From the NCBI GenBank assembly GCA_937886455.1, contig CALGCU010000053.1, positions 1 to 8,645 of the forward strand: DNA of 8,645 nucleotides, in the 5' to 3' direction. The notes under the pieces are model-generated. The model made no database searches, had not been told where the DNA came from, and was given only the letters and a program-made list of their open reading frames with translations. Origin of the DNA: an uncultured Bacteroidales bacterium (GTDB lineage Bacteria > Bacteroidota > Bacteroidia > Bacteroidales > Paludibacteraceae). The translations under genes were made by a program, and so were the position numbers. Below are positions 6,936 through 8,645 of this stretch, piece after piece (positions within the stretch are counted from its first letter, which is position 1; the number at the start of each line of letters is the position of its first letter).

Positions 6936-8402
6936 ATGAAAGCATTAAACAAGCAAACTGCTGTTAAGGCAGAGCGCCCTGAGCGCATTATCCAATTTGG
7001 TGAAGGTAATTTTTTACGTGCATTTGTGGATTGGATTGTATGGAACATGGATAAGAAAACCGACTTTAATGGTAGTGTAGTGGTGGTACAACCTATCGAT
7101 AAAGGTATGGTAGATATGTTGAATGCACAAGATGATTTGTATCATGTAAACTTGCAAGGTATTGACAAAGGTGAAACTGTAAATAGCTTGGAAATGATTG
7201 ATGTCATTAGCCGTGCTTTAAACCCATATAGCCAACATGATGAGTTCGTAAAATTGGCTGAACAACCTGAAATTCGTTTCGTTATTTCTAATACAACTGA
7301 AGCTGGTATCGCATTTGACCCTGCTTGCAAATTGGAAGACGCTCCGGCTGCTTCTTATCCTGGAAAATTGACTCAATTGCTTTATCATCGTTACAAAACA
7401 TTCAATGGTGCTCCTGACAAAGGTTTGATTATCTTCCCATGTGAATTGATTTTCCTTAATGGACACAAACTCAAAGAATGTATTTATCAATACATAGACT
7501 TGTGGCAATTGCCTGAAGACTTCAAAGCATGGTTCACTAACTATTGCTATGTATGCGCTACTTTGGTTGACCGTATCGTACCTGGATTCCCACGTAAAGA
7601 AATCGATGCTATCAAGGCTAAATTGGATTATGATGACAACTTGGTTGTACAAGCTGAAATTTTCCATTTGTGGGTAATCGAAGCTGCTGAAAACATCTCT
7701 TTGGAAACATTGGCTGCTGAATTCCCGGCTAACCAAGCAGGATTGAACGTCTTGTTTGTACCAAGTGAAGCGCCTTATCATGAAAGAAAAGTGACACTCC
7801 TCAACGGACCTCACACTGTTCTTTCTCCTGTTGCATTCCTAAGTGGTGTAAACATCGTACGCGATGCATGCCAACACGAAGTGGTAGGACAATACATCCA
7901 CAAAGTGATGTACGATGAATTGATGCAAACACTCAACCTCCCAATGGACGAACTCAAACAATTCGCTCACGATGTATTGGAACGCTTCAACAATCCGTTT
8001 GTTGACCATGCAGTGACAAGCATTATGCTCAACTCATTCCCTAAATTTGAAACTCGTGACCTTCCTGGTTTGAAAACATACTTGGAACGCAAAGGTGAGT
8101 TACCTAAGGGATTGGCACTCGGACTTGCTGCTATCATCACTTACTACAAGGGTGGAGTGCGTGAAGATGGCGCTGAAATCGTACCTAATGATGCACAAGA
8201 AATCATGGACTTGCTCAAACAATTGTGGGCTACGGGTGACACCCGCAAGGTAACTGAAGGTGTACTTGGCGCAACTGACGTAATCTGGAAAGAATCTCAA
8301 TGCAACTTGAATGAAATTCCGGGACTCACTGACATGGTACATGGCTTCCTCAATAGCATCCAAGAAAAAGGTATGCTCGAAACTGTGAAATCTATTCTTT
8401 AA
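6936..8402 (+). CDS. uxaB: Tagaturonate reductase / altronate oxidoreductase
   Basis: 488 residues, close to E. coli UxaB (483). It catalyses the NADH-dependent reduction of D-tagaturonate to D-altronate in the cytoplasm, the second step of galacturonate breakdown after UxaC and before UxaA. It belongs to the mannitol dehydrogenase (polyol-specific long-chain dehydrogenase) family. The N-terminal nucleotide-binding part begins with ERIIQFGEGNFLRAF (16-30) and holds VVVVQPIDKGMVDML (48-62) and VISNTTEAGI (116-125). The catalytic signature K-x4-N-x2-H is intact in KVTLLNGPHT (K285, N290, H293). A helical C-terminal domain fills about 295-488. The substrate is assigned as tagaturonate rather than fructuronate (UxuB) or mannitol because the sequence and length look UxaB-like. 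The neighbouring regulator supports a catabolic role. No Shine-Dalgarno is visible; the leader is AT-rich, as usual in Bacteroidetes. A hairpin terminator follows 11 bases after the stop. Confidence 0.92.
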   Translation: MKALNKQTAVKAERPERIIQFGEGNFLRAFVDWIVWNMDKKTDFNGSVVVVQPIDKGMVDMLNAQDDLYHVNLQGIDKGETVNSLEMIDVISRALNPYSQHDEFVKLAEQPEIRFVISNTTEAGIAFDPACKLEDAPAASYPGKLTQLLYHRYKTFNGAPDKGLIIFPCELIFLNGHKLKECIYQYIDLWQLPEDFKAWFTNYCYVCATLVDRIVPGFPRKEIDAIKAKLDYDDNLVVQAEIFHLWVIEAAENISLETLAAEFPANQAGLNVLFVPSEAPYHERKVTLLNGPHTVLSPVAFLSGVNIVRDACQHEVVGQYIHKVMYDELMQTLNLPMDELKQFAHDVLERFNNPFVDHAVTSIMLNSFPKFETRDLPGLKTYLERKGELPKGLALGLAAIITYYKGGVREDGAEIVPNDAQEIMDLLKQLWATGDTRKVTEGVLGATDVIWKESQCNLNEIPGLTDMVHGFLNSIQEKGMLETVKSIL

Positions 8403-8413
8403 TTGATTAACAC

Positions 8414-8454
8414 AAAAAAAGGTGTGCTGAAACAGGTTTAGTACACCTTTTTTT
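8414..8454 (+). terminator. Intrinsic terminator after uxaB
   Basis: The 15-base arm 8414-8428 (AAAAAAAGGTGTGCT) pairs with 8440-8454 (AGTACACCTTTTTTT) across an 11-base loop, with a single G-U wobble. It ends in a run of T. Because the left arm starts with seven A, it would also terminate transcription coming from the right. It closes the lacI-uxaB transcript. Confidence 0.9.
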
Positions 8455-8590
8455 GTTCATGAGAAGATTATAAGCATAGGGCTATCATTTGGATGACTCA
8501 ATCTCTACAACCTTAAAGTTAATCTGTGAATTTATAGCATTGATTTTTTAAAAGAAATAATTTAACCCAATCACAACTAGGAATTTTGAT

Positions 8591-8645
8591 ATGATAAAGA
8601 AAAAGATTTGTTATTTAATCGCATTGTTTCTTTTGTTTTCACCAA
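8591..8645 (+). CDS. Start of an exported or membrane protein gene (runs off the window)
   Basis: ATG at 8591 opens a frame reading MIKKKICYLIALFLLFSP through the last full codon. A lysine-rich start and an unbroken hydrophobic core make a good signal peptide or first membrane helix. AGGA lies about ten bases before the ATG (8579-8582), one of the few plausible ribosome-binding sites in the window. It lies after the uxaB terminator, so it belongs to a separate transcript; a weak TAGCATTG (8535-8542) is the only promoter-like element seen in front. The product cannot be identified from 18 residues. Outer-membrane transport proteins, surface lipoproteins, secreted glycosidases or hybrid sensor kinases are common in such positions, but none is supported here. 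Confidence 0.6.
   Translation, partial: MIKKKICYLIALFLLFSP

Noticed and set aside
7218..7814. 198-residue open frame on the minus strand opposite uxaB
   Set aside because: It lies wholly inside the well-supported uxaB gene, its composition (many F, S, Q) is typical of an antisense shadow, and no family motif is visible.
1..8645. Search for tRNA, rRNA, CRISPR array, insertion sequence ends or a riboswitch
   Set aside because: No cloverleaf, regularly spaced repeats, transposase or conserved riboswitch core was seen by eye.

Overview
The window looks like chromosomal DNA from a Bacteroidales bacterium (Bacteroides/Prevotella-like gut type). The evidence is moderate G+C, starts without strong Shine-Dalgarno sequences, Bacteroidetes-type promoters (TTTG about 20 bases before TAnnTTTG), a monofunctional biotin ligase without a DNA-binding domain, a very large secreted TPR protein, and a hexuronate (pectin sugar) oxidoreductase beside a LacI-type regulator. 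I cannot name the species from sequence alone.

Left edge (1-393): an AT-rich reading frame enters from outside the window. It reads like a YjdF/DUF2238-type multi-pass membrane protein but stops at 290, before the region where I expect this family to continue. It looks like a broken or recombined gene end. About 100 bases of AT-rich DNA follow, with a short tandem repeat and no gene.

Leftward block (394-5630, minus strand), in transcription order: dacB (PBP4-type D-Ala-D-Ala carboxypeptidase/endopeptidase, exported), then birA (biotin-protein ligase), which overlaps dacB by 23 bases. After an 85-base gap with its own -7 element comes a 1011-residue exported TPR protein of unknown function. 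A well-formed sigma-ABfr-type promoter lies in front of dacB.

Rightward block (5838-8454, plus strand): a LacI-family regulator followed after 30 bases by uxaB (tagaturonate reductase/altronate oxidoreductase), closed by a strong hairpin terminator. The regulator's leader carries a perfect 20-bp palindrome with a central CpG, just downstream of a predicted promoter. That is the classic form and place for a LacI-family operator, so autoregulation of the lacI-uxaB pair in response to a hexuronate-related ligand is the best inference. The partner enzymes (UxaC, UxaA, UxuA/B, KdgK/A) are not in the window.

Right edge (8455-8645): a short leader, then the first 18 codons of a plus-strand gene that begins with a signal-peptide-like sequence and runs off the window.

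I found no RNA genes, CRISPR array or intact mobile element. I found no clear new biological system; the operator-like palindrome and the broken membrane-protein gene are the most useful leads.
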